From a marine gamma proteobacterium HTCC2143 (GTDB lineage: Bacteria; Pseudomonadota; Gammaproteobacteria; Pseudomonadales; Dasaniaceae), in contig AAVT01000001.1 in assembly GCA_000169075.1 (NCBI GenBank), positions 1,129,201 through 1,193,200 of the forward strand: a DNA stretch of 64,000 nt, in the 5' to 3' direction. Below, in pieces: positions 28,373-37,511 of this stretch (position 1 is its first letter; the number at the start of each line of letters is the position of its first letter). The notes below the pieces were generated by a model that worked only from the letters and a program-made list of their open reading frames with translations, was not told the origin of the DNA and searched no databases. The position numbers and the translations under genes are program-made.

Positions 28373-29155
28373 ATGCAAAAGCAATTTGGGGACGTAAAGG
28401 TTAGCTTAGATGGGCATGTGGCACTGGTTGAAATTTGCCGTGGGCCGCTGAATTTTTTTGACGTGCAGTTGATCAAGGATTTAGTAGCGGCGTTCACTCT
28501 TTTGGACGACACCAAGGAATGCAGGGCTTCGGTATTGGCCTCGGAAGGCAAGGTATTCTGTGCGGGGGCCAATTTTAATAGCGGACAGTCGGTACTGTCG
28601 ACGACCGAAGCAACGGAAGGTAATCCGTTATATCAGGCCGCGGTAGCCTTGTTTTCTTGTAAAAAGCCGATTGTAGGAGCGATACAGGGTACAGCGACAG
28701 GCGGCGGTTTGGGCTTGGCGCTGGTGCCAGATTTTCGAGTAACCTGTCCTGAAGCTCGTTTTGTGGCTAATTTTACCAAGCTTGGCATTCATCCCGGATT
28801 TGGTTTGACCCATGTTTTACCTCAGTTGATTGGTCAGCAGCGAGCGAATTTAATGTTTTACACAGGGCGTCGTATCAAGGGTGAGCAGGCGGTACAGTGG
28901 GGCTTGGCTGATATACTGACCTCTCAGGATAAAGTCCGTGAAGAAGCATTTGCGCTGGCGAGTGAAATTGCCGAAGGTGCTCCGCTGGCGGTCATGTCGA
29001 CTCGGGCCACTATGCGGCAGGGTCTTGCCGAAGAGGTCAAACGCTTCAGTGATCATGAGGATAGAGAGCAGGCTTGGCTGTCAGAGACCGGCGACTTTGC
29101 TGAAGGTGTCAAGTCGGTTACTGAGCGCCGTGTCGGTAACTTTACTGGCACTTAG
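28373..29155 (+). CDS. crotonase-family protein lacking the usual acidic residues
   Basis: A 260-residue crotonase-fold protein with the oxyanion blocks FCAGANF and TATGGGLGLAL. The first hydratase Glu is replaced by Gly (GGGLG), the second by Phe (NFTKLG), and the Asp used by PaaG-type isomerases is Gly (IHPGFG). No obvious acid/base remains at the three standard positions, so hydration is doubtful; cleavage, dehalogenation-like or thioesterase-type chemistry, or a different residue, are options. ATG 28373 with aagagga upstream is preferred to a GTG at 28346. It is probably co-transcribed with the acyl-CoA dehydrogenase upstream. Confidence 0.85.
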   Translation: MQKQFGDVKVSLDGHVALVEICRGPLNFFDVQLIKDLVAAFTLLDDTKECRASVLASEGKVFCAGANFNSGQSVLSTTEATEGNPLYQAAVALFSCKKPIVGAIQGTATGGGLGLALVPDFRVTCPEARFVANFTKLGIHPGFGLTHVLPQLIGQQRANLMFYTGRRIKGEQAVQWGLADILTSQDKVREEAFALASEIAEGAPLAVMSTRATMRQGLAEEVKRFSDHEDREQAWLSETGDFAEGVKSVTERRVGNFTGT

Positions 29156-29182
29156 TCGCGGTTTAGTCAGTGAATGGAATAG

Positions 29183-29641
29183 CGTGGTAAAAACGGTTCT
29201 GGGGCTGTTGATCATCGACTGATCAGTCTTGTTGATTTTGCCCCCTCGATTTCTAAGTTGTTAGACATAGAGTTACCTGTTTATATTCAGGGTGTGCTAT
29301 CACTGCATGATCAAACTGTGATCCGAGATTATGTGTATGCTTCTTAAGACCAAATGGATCAGTTCGCTTTTCGGGAGCGAGCCATCCGCGGTATTCGTTA
29401 CAAATATATCGACAATTATCGGGCGGGGAGAGTGGGTGCTCGGCATTTGACATGCAGGGACCGACTGGCGGTTATGCAGGATCTGTAGTCGCTCTTTGAA
29501 AGCGTTAATCTTAACGAACAACAAGCCTACTGGTTTAAGCCCCGTCCCAGAGAGGAGTTTTACGATCTGGTGAAGGGCCTCCATGAAGTGCACAATCTTG
29601 CTGGCGATCGAGCGTTTACCATAGCAATGAGCCGCTATTAA
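29183..29641 (+). pseudogene. sulfatase C-terminal remnant with two in-frame stops
   Basis: One forward frame reads RGKNGSGAVDHRLISLVDFAPS, then RDYVYAS-stop-DQMDQF, RERAIRGIRYKYIDNY and QQAYWFKPRPREEFYDL, followed by HEVHNLAG, ending at TAA 29639. These blocks match, in order, the C-terminal third of type I sulfatases (the LISFVDLAPT, YVFAARDRMDE, RAVRDGRYKYIRNY and RPxEELYDL regions). In-frame stops occur at 29345-29347 (TAA) and 29486-29488 (TAG). The catalytic N-terminal part is absent. It begins 28 bases after the crotonase stop. This region otherwise looks like a 650-base gap. Confidence 0.85.
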
Positions 29642-29811
29642 TAGTGGCGATTGGAAAGCCTATCGACCTAACAGTCGTTTGCAGATTCCCCAATCGTCAC
29701 GGCTATCAGTTAAGGCTGTTCGATATGGACGTTCTGAGAGCGAGCTCGCTGAACAACCATTCTAACCCCTAACGGTTTAAAATGGTTATTGTCCCGGTGA
29801 GCTCTCACCGT

Positions 29812-31551
29812 TTAATGGACGATGTTCGCCTCTACAGCGTCAAGGAAGCCTTGCATGTCGACTAGCGTTTCTGAATTGGGATCGGTTGTTTTTCCTTTTA
29901 AATCACCAGTGATAGTGCCGCTGGCGACGGTATTGATAAGAGCCGCTTTCAGCTGTTTTGAATACTGCAGTAACGCGTCGTTGTTTTCGCGGACACCCAG
30001 TGTTTTTAGGCCGTTCGCCACAGCGTAAATTAATGCCGATGAATTAAAAATTGCGGTCTTTCCATCGCTTTCAATATATTTCAAATAAAGGTCGTGAGCG
30101 GTGCCGTGCGGTGCTTCGTAGAGCATGGTGCCATCTGTGCTTTCGATGATGGAGCTTGCGGTAGCCAGACTACCACCGAGTGCGGCCGATATATCAGAAA
30201 AAATATCACCGTCCAAATTTTGAGCAGGATATAGCCCCCAACGAGGAGGGTCAGTAATCATTTTACTCAATTGTCGCGAAGGGCGCATGATCATAAATGA
30301 GGGTGGCGGGGTATCTTGTTCGGCCAGCTCATTTCGAACATCGTTGATGACCGTACTATAAACATCGTCATAATTAATAAATTCACGTTTTAGCCCAAAG
30401 TACACCTCTTTTTTATTAATTGCAGCATCTCTGAATACTTGGGTGACCCAGTCTTTGATCGCCTGGCGATCATTAGACATAAATAGGATGGGATCATTTT
30501 TTTTCACAAAACGAGCATGCCGTTCGATACCATCAACGACTACCTTGATGATACCGTCTTCCTCAATGGGCATATTGAAACTGCCATATTGATCGCCGCC
30601 ACCGGCACTCATTCGAGACAGTGAAACATGATGTTTGCGGGTCGGAAGTCCGTAAGCTTTTAACTGCTGTACGAGTTTGTAGATTTTCATACCCGTGGTG
30701 TTATCCGGGATGCCCCATAATGCTCGTTCCGGTGGATTAGATACGATGCGGGCGGCTTGTGCATCGATAAGCTCGTAGTGATAATTTAGATCGGCAGCAG
30801 CAAAGGCTTGTTGGTAGTCATTTGTATAAATAGCCTCTATGGCGGCACGCATAACACCGTCGTAACCCGGTATGACGGTGTCTTTGAGGCCCAGGTAGGC
30901 GTCTCTTTTTTCTGTCAGGGCGCGTTGAAAAAATCGGTGAGCCCACTGTTTTATTTCATCGATATCGTTGGTTGCCAAAAGCCATGGGTCGCCTTTTTTC
31001 AAGGTGCGGCGATGGAGCTCGATCGGGTCCCCGCTGTTGCCGACAAAAATGACTTTTGCCACTCCGGTGGAATCAGATAACTCATTGTAGCTATGATCCA
31101 ATCCCCCGCTGTCCATGGTATCAACGTCTATATCACGACCGATCCAGTTGGGGTGTTCAACTTTTAAATTCGAAAACTCAATATCTTCGCGGGTGATATT
31201 ACCGCCAATACCTTTTCGAATAGCGCCATTGGGCGACTTAGTAGCAAGCTTGTCGAGTTCACTTTCATTAATGGCTGGATATTTCGTCAGCATTTCATCA
31301 AGTTGCTGGCGGTTGACAGTCATGCCAGCGTTCTTAATGCCTACCCCATAGGTTTTTAATGCATTAATGGCGTCTACCACGGCTTGCCCGTTGGTGAGCA
31401 AGCGATTCTCCGCAGAGAGGTCTATTTCAATGAGTGAGATGTCTAGCTTTGAAGTGACGAATTGTTGCAAAATTCGTTCGAATGCAATTTGCGCCATTTC
31501 GTCACCGTGCAGAATGACGAGTGGTTGAGCTACTTTAATTGTTTGATTCAT
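29812..31551 (-). CDS. isocitrate dehydrogenase (eukaryotic-type NADP-IDH family) with internal duplication
   Basis: A 579-residue protein; the family is normally about 410 residues. The N-terminal region (HGDEMAQIAFERIL), the substrate loop KSPNGAIR (S106, N108, R112), R121, IGR139, LKDT with K223, LID with D263, DGD449IFSD453 and EAPHGTAHD match dimeric NADP-IDHs. Residues about 137-283 and 309-445 are two diverged copies of the same central module (for example KKGDPW/KKNDPI, YLGLKD/YFGLKR, NPPERALWG/DPPRWGLYP). The first copy keeps the catalytic Asp and the second keeps the GDQY motif. It would convert isocitrate to 2-oxoglutarate. A small hairpin (29795-29810) abuts the stop. Confidence 0.85.
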   Translation of the reverse strand: MNQTIKVAQPLVILHGDEMAQIAFERILQQFVTSKLDISLIEIDLSAENRLLTNGQAVVDAINALKTYGVGIKNAGMTVNRQQLDEMLTKYPAINESELDKLATKSPNGAIRKGIGGNITREDIEFSNLKVEHPNWIGRDIDVDTMDSGGLDHSYNELSDSTGVAKVIFVGNSGDPIELHRRTLKKGDPWLLATNDIDEIKQWAHRFFQRALTEKRDAYLGLKDTVIPGYDGVMRAAIEAIYTNDYQQAFAAADLNYHYELIDAQAARIVSNPPERALWGIPDNTTGMKIYKLVQQLKAYGLPTRKHHVSLSRMSAGGGDQYGSFNMPIEEDGIIKVVVDGIERHARFVKKNDPILFMSNDRQAIKDWVTQVFRDAAINKKEVYFGLKREFINYDDVYSTVINDVRNELAEQDTPPPSFMIMRPSRQLSKMITDPPRWGLYPAQNLDGDIFSDISAALGGSLATASSIIESTDGTMLYEAPHGTAHDLYLKYIESDGKTAIFNSSALIYAVANGLKTLGVRENNDALLQYSKQLKAALINTVASGTITGDLKGKTTDPNSETLVDMQGFLDAVEANIVH

Positions 31552-31736
31552 TACTTCTATTTGCTCCTAGAGCCCTGTCTTAAACACGAATGTCTGGTTA
31601 GTTTAGACCATCGTCCTAGTAACGAGGTTTTTTCTGCTCTGGGACCGTCGAATAGAGCGATCAAACCTTCGGGACTTTGCATGGGGTGATTTAGCGTAAA
31701 AGGCACAGCGGTTACTACAATATCAAAGACGAGCTG

Positions 31737-32555
31737 TTAGTCTGGGTCGTGAAATACAGGGCTGCGCTTTTGCATAAAAGCACTGATCGCTTCTTTCGAC
31801 TCAGCAGTGCCGGCGCTGTCTATTAAGTGTTTTGCTTCAAGTGCTAGGCTTTCAGAAAGGCTCTGGTCGAGGCTGGCATTCAAATTTATTTTCATCCGGC
31901 TGAGCGCGTTGGTAGGACCGTTAGCTATCTGTGATGCATACGTCATCATATCCTGTCGGAAACTCTGCTGCGGAAATACGCAATTGAAAATTCCCAGTCG
32001 CTCGGCTTCAGCGGCGTTGACGCGGGCTGACCTATAGAAAAGTTCTTTGGCTTTACCCATGCCTATTAAGCGGGGAAGAAACCAACTGGTGCCATAATCT
32101 CCCGACAGACCAATGTTGCGAAAGGCCGTCGTGATAAAGGCGTTGTCAGATGCAATTCTAAGATCGCAGGCCAGTGCAATGGATAAGCCGGCGCCAGCGG
32201 CTGCGCCAGGCAGCGCAGCAATCGTGACCTTGTTAAGCTGATGCAAGCGTTCTGTCAGAGTGATTTGTTTATGCAACAGGTCTGCTATGCGCTCTTCTCT
32301 GTGCTGCGGTTTTGACTCCCCAGCCATACCACTGACATCACCCCCCGAGCAAAAGGCGCTACCGCTGCCGGTAATTAGAATACAGCCTGCGCGGTTGTCG
32401 TCTTCCAGTAGCAGCAGTGTCCGCCGCAATGCGGGAGTTAAAATATCGCCGAGGGCGTTCTTTTTGTCGGGTTTGTTAAGAGTAATTACACCAACACGGT
32501 CTTCAATGTGGCACAGCAACTCGGTGGTACCTGTTTCTATGGTGATATTACCCAT
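31737..32555 (-). CDS. crotonase-family enoyl-CoA isomerase/hydratase, PaaG-like
   Basis: A 272-residue crotonase-fold protein with FCSGGDVSGM and GAAAGAGLSIAL oxyanion segments. The hydratase Glu positions are Ser (AGLS) and Phe (TAFRNIG), but an Asp occurs in IGLSGDYGTSWFLPR, the PaaG-type single-Asp arrangement, so isomerase-type chemistry is favoured. A strong agggaga ribosome site precedes ATG 32555. It lies between isocitrate dehydrogenase and the AhpD-like gene on the minus strand, with 160 bases to the latter. Confidence 0.87.
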   Translation of the reverse strand: MGNITIETGTTELLCHIEDRVGVITLNKPDKKNALGDILTPALRRTLLLLEDDNRAGCILITGSGSAFCSGGDVSGMAGESKPQHREERIADLLHKQITLTERLHQLNKVTIAALPGAAAGAGLSIALACDLRIASDNAFITTAFRNIGLSGDYGTSWFLPRLIGMGKAKELFYRSARVNAAEAERLGIFNCVFPQQSFRQDMMTYASQIANGPTNALSRMKINLNASLDQSLSESLALEAKHLIDSAGTAESKEAISAFMQKRSPVFHDPD

Positions 32556-32715
32556 TCGTGATCTCCCTTAGGTTCAGTGGGCGACTATATTACGGAATGT
32601 CGGTTATCTCAAATCCGGCCTTCTTTTAAGCCCAAGCTAAGGTGGGTGGGAAAGCAGCCCGGCGGGGCTCTGTCATGGAGCAATCACGTTGGGCCGTTGC
32701 TAAAAAGCGCCTCAC

Positions 32716-33306
32716 CTACGAATGATTGCCGACCTCCCAGCCTGACTCTTTTAGATGGGTTTCGGCGAAAGTTAGAGGCCCTTTTTCAAGTTGAGTCGCC
32801 AAGGTGTCATTCCAGCGATTAAGAAACCCAAAAAGAGAAATAACGGCGACTATCTCAGTAATTTCTTCGTCAGAAAAATAGTTGCTGAGCGTGCTGAAAT
32901 GGTCATCCGTTGCCATATTGGGCACCTGACCCGCCGCCAATGCCAAGGAAAGCGCTGCTCGCTCTCGGTCATCAAATAAATCGCTGGTTTCAAATAGCCA
33001 CAGTGACTCAAGCTTTTTAACATCAACCCCAGCAACTTCGGCACCATGACTGGTATGTGCCTGACAATAACGACAGCCGGAAGCGGCGCTGGAGATATAG
33101 GCAATCATTTGCCGCAGGCCTTTGTCCAAATTTGAATCCGGCCCTAAAATAGAGCCGGCTAAGGCCATAAAGCCGCGCAGAATGGCAGGCCGATGAGCCA
33201 TGGATTTAAAGGAGTTAGCTTCAAAACCCATAGCGGTAGCTAATGATTGAAGTTCATTACTAACTTCATCCATACGGTCAACGGGAGCGGATTGAATTCT
33301 TGTCAT
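32716..33306 (-). CDS. carboxymuconolactone decarboxylase/AhpD-family protein
   Basis: A 196-residue all-helical protein of the CMD/AhpD family. The redox motif C78-R-Y-C81-QAH84 in SGCRYCQAHTSHGA is that of alkylhydroperoxidase-like members, so a peroxide or disulfide redox role is likelier than decarboxylation. Two CMD-type helical repeats are suggested. An agg ribosome site precedes ATG 33306. It lies 76 bases downstream of the PQQ dehydrogenase and is probably co-transcribed with it. It may protect against peroxides generated during oxidation of substrates (inference). Confidence 0.85.
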   Translation of the reverse strand: MTRIQSAPVDRMDEVSNELQSLATAMGFEANSFKSMAHRPAILRGFMALAGSILGPDSNLDKGLRQMIAYISSAASGCRYCQAHTSHGAEVAGVDVKKLESLWLFETSDLFDDRERAALSLALAAGQVPNMATDDHFSTLSNYFSDEEITEIVAVISLFGFLNRWNDTLATQLEKGPLTFAETHLKESGWEVGNHS

Positions 33307-33381
33307 CGTAAGTTCCTAAAAAAAAATCGCGGAGTAATATCGAATATGGTCTGAGTTGATGGGCTTTTTGCCCTGTTGCAT

Positions 33382-35316
33382 TTATGGACTGAGTTTATAG
33401 GCAACTAAGTGATCGCCGGCGGGTTCCGGCGACGTGAAATGTCCGCCAGCAGCGACCAGAACGTACTGTTCGTTGTTATAGGTATAGCTCATTGGAACAG
33501 CGTTACCGGTTGTCGGCAACTTTTGCTTCCACAGCTCGTCTCCGTTTTCGATGTCGAAGGCGCGGAAATAACTATCGGAGGTTGCTGCGATAAAAATAAG
33601 GCCACTGGCGGTCACCATAGGTCCGCCCATTTCCATGCCGCCCTCGATAAGATGATAGAAAGGCCAGGGAGCCATGCCTTTTAGTGTGCCGAAGGGAATT
33701 TGCCAGAGGATATCACCAGACTCTAGGTCTACTGCTGCTAAAGTCGCCCAGGGTGGAGCGGTACAGGGAATGCCCAGAGGTGAGACAACAGGCGTCATAA
33801 TCACACAGTATTCGGAACCCAGTTGCGGGAACGGCAAGCCCTCAGGGCAGTCTTTTTGTTCAGCTAAGCGAACTTCTATCGGCATATGTTTTGTATTTGC
33901 CACCATGATTTTTCGCTTGAGATCGACTGCTGGTGCGCCCCAGTTATTGCCGCCAAGGTTAGAGGGATAGAGCGGTGTACCTTTTAAACTCGGTGGTGTG
34001 TAGATGGGGCCATGCTGCATCTGGGCTAGTTTTTTCCGGCACTGGCTTTTGTCCCAGAAGGTCAGTCCCCATGCGTCATCGGGTGATATTCCAAGCTGGT
34101 GAAGAGGGTCGGGTTTCACCGGAAAGGGTTGAGTGGGGCTCAAGTACTCTCCGGGCACAGCGCCCTCCTGCGGCACGGCGCGCTCTTCTACAGGGTGCAG
34201 AGGTTGTCCTGTTTCGCGATCAAGAACGAAGGTCATGCCCATTTTTGTGACCTGTACAACGGCGGGTCTTTTTACACCGTTAATTGTTAGATCAACAAGG
34301 GTGGGTTGCGCTGGCACGTCGTAGTCCCAGATATCGTGATGGACGGTTTGATAATGCCATGCGACGCTGCCATCACTGGCGTTAAGTGCTACTACAGAAC
34401 TTGAATAATAGTCTTTGTGACCATCGCGGTCGCCACCGTAATAGTCCGGCGATGAATTGCCCGTAGGGACAATAACCAATCCTAGCTCTTCGTCAACAGA
34501 TATGGTGGACCAAACATTGGTGGATCCCGGAGTGAAGTTACCCTCTGCATCTGTCTGTGGTCTGTCGGGGTGAACCGGATTCCAGCCCCAAATAAATTCA
34601 CCGCTGCGAATATCATAAGCCCGAACTACCCCTGACGGCACGTCTGGGCGATGACTATCTTGGATAAAAGCGCCGGTAATGACCGTATCATTGATAATCG
34701 CCGGAGCGCTGGTGATTGAGTATTCGGAAGAGGCATGTTCGGTAAGGCCCGCATGCAAAGAGACCTCGCCACTATTACCAAAATCTGCGCAACGTTCCCC
34801 GGTTTTTGCATCTAACGATATCAAACGGGCGTCTAGTGTGCCCAATAGAATGCGGTGGCCGCAGCTAGCCGTGGGGTCTTTTTGATCAATCCAGCTACTG
34901 ACTGCGCGACAGTTGGTAATACTTTCTTTCGACATGTCCACCTGGGGGTCGAATACCCAACGCTCTTTTCCGGTGGCTGGATCCAAGGCAAATACGCGAT
35001 TAAAAGGGGTACAGTAAAAAACAGTATCGTCAACCATGATCGGTGTCACCATGAAACTGGTAGGCCGTGTGCGGATTGACTCAGCGGTTAAATCTTCAGT
35101 GAATGACGGCTTTCCCGCAACAAAATCGCCAGAGCGATGAGTCCATGCTAGCTTTAAATCATTGACGTTATCTTTGTTTATTTGGGTTGCGGCTGTATAG
35201 TGACCGCCGCCTTTGGCACCGCCGTAAGCTGGCCATTCAATCGATTCTGATTGAGCGATGGAGGTGAAAAGTAGTAAGCATAGTAATAACGCAACTGTGT
35301 TCATTATCATTCTCAT
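33382..35316 (-). CDS. PQQ-dependent quinoprotein dehydrogenase
   Basis: A 644-residue exported quinoprotein. A signal peptide (TVALLLCLLLFTSIAQS) is followed by propeller blades with YCTPFNRVFALDPATGKERW, RLISLDAKTGERC, GVVRAYDIRSGEFIW, FVLDRETGQPLH and YFRAFDIENGDELW. The central LGGNNWGAPAVDLKRK block is typical. It has no lipobox and no haem motif, so it is probably soluble in the periplasm. It is the nearest relative in the window of the lipoprotein quinoprotein at 13437-15467. Three nearby ATGs (35316, 35310, 35304) all precede the signal, so the exact start is uncertain. It is divergent from the racemase gene. Confidence 0.87.
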   Translation of the reverse strand: MRMIMNTVALLLCLLLFTSIAQSESIEWPAYGGAKGGGHYTAATQINKDNVNDLKLAWTHRSGDFVAGKPSFTEDLTAESIRTRPTSFMVTPIMVDDTVFYCTPFNRVFALDPATGKERWVFDPQVDMSKESITNCRAVSSWIDQKDPTASCGHRILLGTLDARLISLDAKTGERCADFGNSGEVSLHAGLTEHASSEYSITSAPAIINDTVITGAFIQDSHRPDVPSGVVRAYDIRSGEFIWGWNPVHPDRPQTDAEGNFTPGSTNVWSTISVDEELGLVIVPTGNSSPDYYGGDRDGHKDYYSSSVVALNASDGSVAWHYQTVHHDIWDYDVPAQPTLVDLTINGVKRPAVVQVTKMGMTFVLDRETGQPLHPVEERAVPQEGAVPGEYLSPTQPFPVKPDPLHQLGISPDDAWGLTFWDKSQCRKKLAQMQHGPIYTPPSLKGTPLYPSNLGGNNWGAPAVDLKRKIMVANTKHMPIEVRLAEQKDCPEGLPFPQLGSEYCVIMTPVVSPLGIPCTAPPWATLAAVDLESGDILWQIPFGTLKGMAPWPFYHLIEGGMEMGGPMVTASGLIFIAATSDSYFRAFDIENGDELWKQKLPTTGNAVPMSYTYNNEQYVLVAAGGHFTSPEPAGDHLVAYKLSP

Positions 35317-35468
35317 TACGGGTTATATGGATTAAATGTAACACGTTATTGTTAGCATGAGGATCAACAACCTTCTGTTTCTAGTGAGTTTATTGTTAGA
35401 ATCGGGTTACAGTTACAAAAGCATCAGTTTCATCAAAAAAAATAATTCAAACTATTCAGGAGAGTACG

Positions 35469-36596
35469 ATGGGTCCTCTAGACGGTTACACGGTTATCGA
35501 ATTGGCAGGTATTGGGCCAGCCCCAATGGGAGGCATGATTCTGGCTGATATGGGCGCCAATCTCATCCGAGTAGATCGAGCAGCCGGGGGGCGGGCTTCT
35601 GACCCGGTTTCTGGTCGAGGAAAAAAATCAGTAGTGCTGAATCTTAAAGATCCAGCGGGTGTTGAAACATTGTTACGGATGGTTGAGAAAGCGGACGTAA
35701 TTATTGACCCCTTTAGACCGGGTGTCTGTGAGAAGTTGGGTGTCGGTCCTGAGCAATGCCTGGCGAGGAATCCTAAATTAGTATTTGCTCGCATGACTGG
35801 GTGGGGACAAGAGGGACCGTTAGCGCAGGCCGCGGGCCATGATATTAATTATATATCGATTACCGGCGCGCTATATGCGATCGGCCGCAGTGGTGAAAAA
35901 CCAGTGCCACCATTAAATCTGATCGGTGATATGGGTGGCGGTGGGATGTTATTGGTGAATGGTGTGCTGGCTGCTTTACTGGAGACCGGTAAGTCTGGCA
36001 TGGGTCAGGTGATTGACGTTGCGATGGTCGATGGTGCAGCACAGCTGATGTGGATGTTCCATGGCATGGAACCCGGTGGTATGTGGGATGCAACCCAGCG
36101 AGAAACCAATCTGCTCGACGGTGCAGCGCATTTTTATGACACTTACGAATGCTCTGATGGCGAGTACATTTCGTTGGGCTCTATAGAGCCACAATTTTAC
36201 GCGCTGTTAAAGCAAATTGCGGGTCTGTCAGAAGCTGATTTTGGCAGCCAGCATGACCGCAGCCAATGGCCCGCGATGAAAGAAAAACTGGCCGCTGTCA
36301 TGTTGCAGAAAAGTCAGGCTGAATGGTGTGAGTTAATGGAGGGAACCGATGTGTGTTTTGCACCAGTGTTGAACTTTGTTGACGCGGCGGCGCATCCTGC
36401 GAATGTTGCTCGGGATACCTATGTCGAGGTTGGTGGTGTAACTCAGCCGGCACCGGCGCCACGCTTCAGTCGTACGCCATCAGCAGTTGCTCATGCAACT
36501 CATGATGCGGGTGAAGATACGGATGATGTGCTGACCGCGATGGGCTTGGCACAGGGTGAAATTGATAAATTGCGTGAGGCAGGATCAATCAGCTGA
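35469..36596 (+). CDS. alpha-methylacyl-CoA racemase (CaiB/BaiF family)
   Basis: A 375-residue class III CoA-transferase-fold protein. The residues of the racemase subgroup are all visible: H124 in AGHDINYIS, D154 in NLIGDMGGGG and E240 in GSIEPQFYALL, corresponding to the His/Asp/Glu set described for mycobacterial MCR and human AMACR. The family interconverts R- and S-2-methylacyl-CoA, required for beta-oxidation of isoprenoid and sterol side chains. This is the best clue in the window that methyl-branched acyl-CoAs are degraded. A caggaga ribosome site precedes ATG 35469. It is transcribed away from the PQQ dehydrogenase. Confidence 0.9.
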   Translation: MGPLDGYTVIELAGIGPAPMGGMILADMGANLIRVDRAAGGRASDPVSGRGKKSVVLNLKDPAGVETLLRMVEKADVIIDPFRPGVCEKLGVGPEQCLARNPKLVFARMTGWGQEGPLAQAAGHDINYISITGALYAIGRSGEKPVPPLNLIGDMGGGGMLLVNGVLAALLETGKSGMGQVIDVAMVDGAAQLMWMFHGMEPGGMWDATQRETNLLDGAAHFYDTYECSDGEYISLGSIEPQFYALLKQIAGLSEADFGSQHDRSQWPAMKEKLAAVMLQKSQAEWCELMEGTDVCFAPVLNFVDAAAHPANVARDTYVEVGGVTQPAPAPRFSRTPSAVAHATHDAGEDTDDVLTAMGLAQGEIDKLREAGSIS

Positions 36597-36754
36597 TTGA
36601 TCGTAATGGTGGGTCATCTCCTCGAAAGAGGGCGCGACCCCGGCATAACCATTTTGAATAGCTTCCGGAAAAAACGTTAGTATTATGGTTGCGAAGGTTA
36701 GATATTCGATCGCTCGATGGGTAGTTTCGAACTATAATAAGGACAGAGTGTTGA

Positions 36755-37339
36755 ATGTATATACCCCGGCATTTCGAAATACGTGATAGAGACGAAATAT
36801 TATCGTTTGTAGAAACGCATGCTTTCGGGCAACTTATATCAACGCATCAAGGCAGGTTGTATTCAACGCATATACCGTTTCTGCTCAGTGATGACAAAAC
36901 CACATTGTTAGGTCATGTGGCGAAAAACAATCCGCAGCATCAGGATATAGAGAACCAACAGGTTATGGTTACTCTCGAAGGGCCGCATGATTATATTTCT
37001 CCGAGTTGGTATAGCGTGCAGGGAGTGCCTACATGGAATTACCAGGCTGTGCATATTTACGGACAGTGTAAGGTGTCTACTGATACGAATAAAATAATCT
37101 CTATTATTGAAACACTCACTAAAAAAAATGAAGCGAAATTTGAAACGCCCTGGGTAGCGCAATACCCCGCATCGATGCTGGGTGCCATTGTCGCTATAGA
37201 TATTTCAATTGATGAGCTTCAATGTAAATATAAACTCAGTCAGAATCGTTCGGACCTCGATCGCGATCAAGTGATTGCGCAGTTAGATGAGGCCGGCTCA
37301 CGCGGACTGGCCACTGCCATGAAAGCAAGTCGACACTGA
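36755..37339 (+). CDS. PaiB-family FMN-binding protein
   Basis: A 194-residue protein matching the PaiB/FMN-binding negative regulator family: MYIPRHFEIRD at the N-terminus, GHVAKNNPQH, the SPSWYSVQGVPTWNYQAVHIYG hallmark (positions about 86-107) and a C-terminal KYKLSQNR segment. The fold is a split-barrel flavin-binding domain. In Bacillus the family is linked to sporulation/protease regulation, but most proteobacterial members are uncharacterised, possibly flavin reductase-like. It lies between the racemase and a DUF2889 gene with gaps of 158 and 172 bases. Confidence 0.85.
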   Translation: MYIPRHFEIRDRDEILSFVETHAFGQLISTHQGRLYSTHIPFLLSDDKTTLLGHVAKNNPQHQDIENQQVMVTLEGPHDYISPSWYSVQGVPTWNYQAVHIYGQCKVSTDTNKIISIIETLTKKNEAKFETPWVAQYPASMLGAIVAIDISIDELQCKYKLSQNRSDLDRDQVIAQLDEAGSRGLATAMKASRH

Positions 37340-37511
37340 AACTTGAAGTGACGCTGTAGCTACCCTCAATAGTAACGCCTATACCTCTGGATTTATCTGT
37401 GGCCAGCGTTTATTCTTCGTGGTTTTTTTAATTTCATCGAAACGCACTCGAAAGCACGCTACTGGTAGGTAGTCGGTACTTGTCGATAGTCGAATCATTC
37501 AGGGGAAAAAC

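Noticed and set aside
29300..29593. 97-codon minus-strand open frame in the gap after the crotonase
   Set aside because: It is the shadow of the sulfatase remnant read on the plus strand, which matches a known family in order; the minus frame matches nothing.
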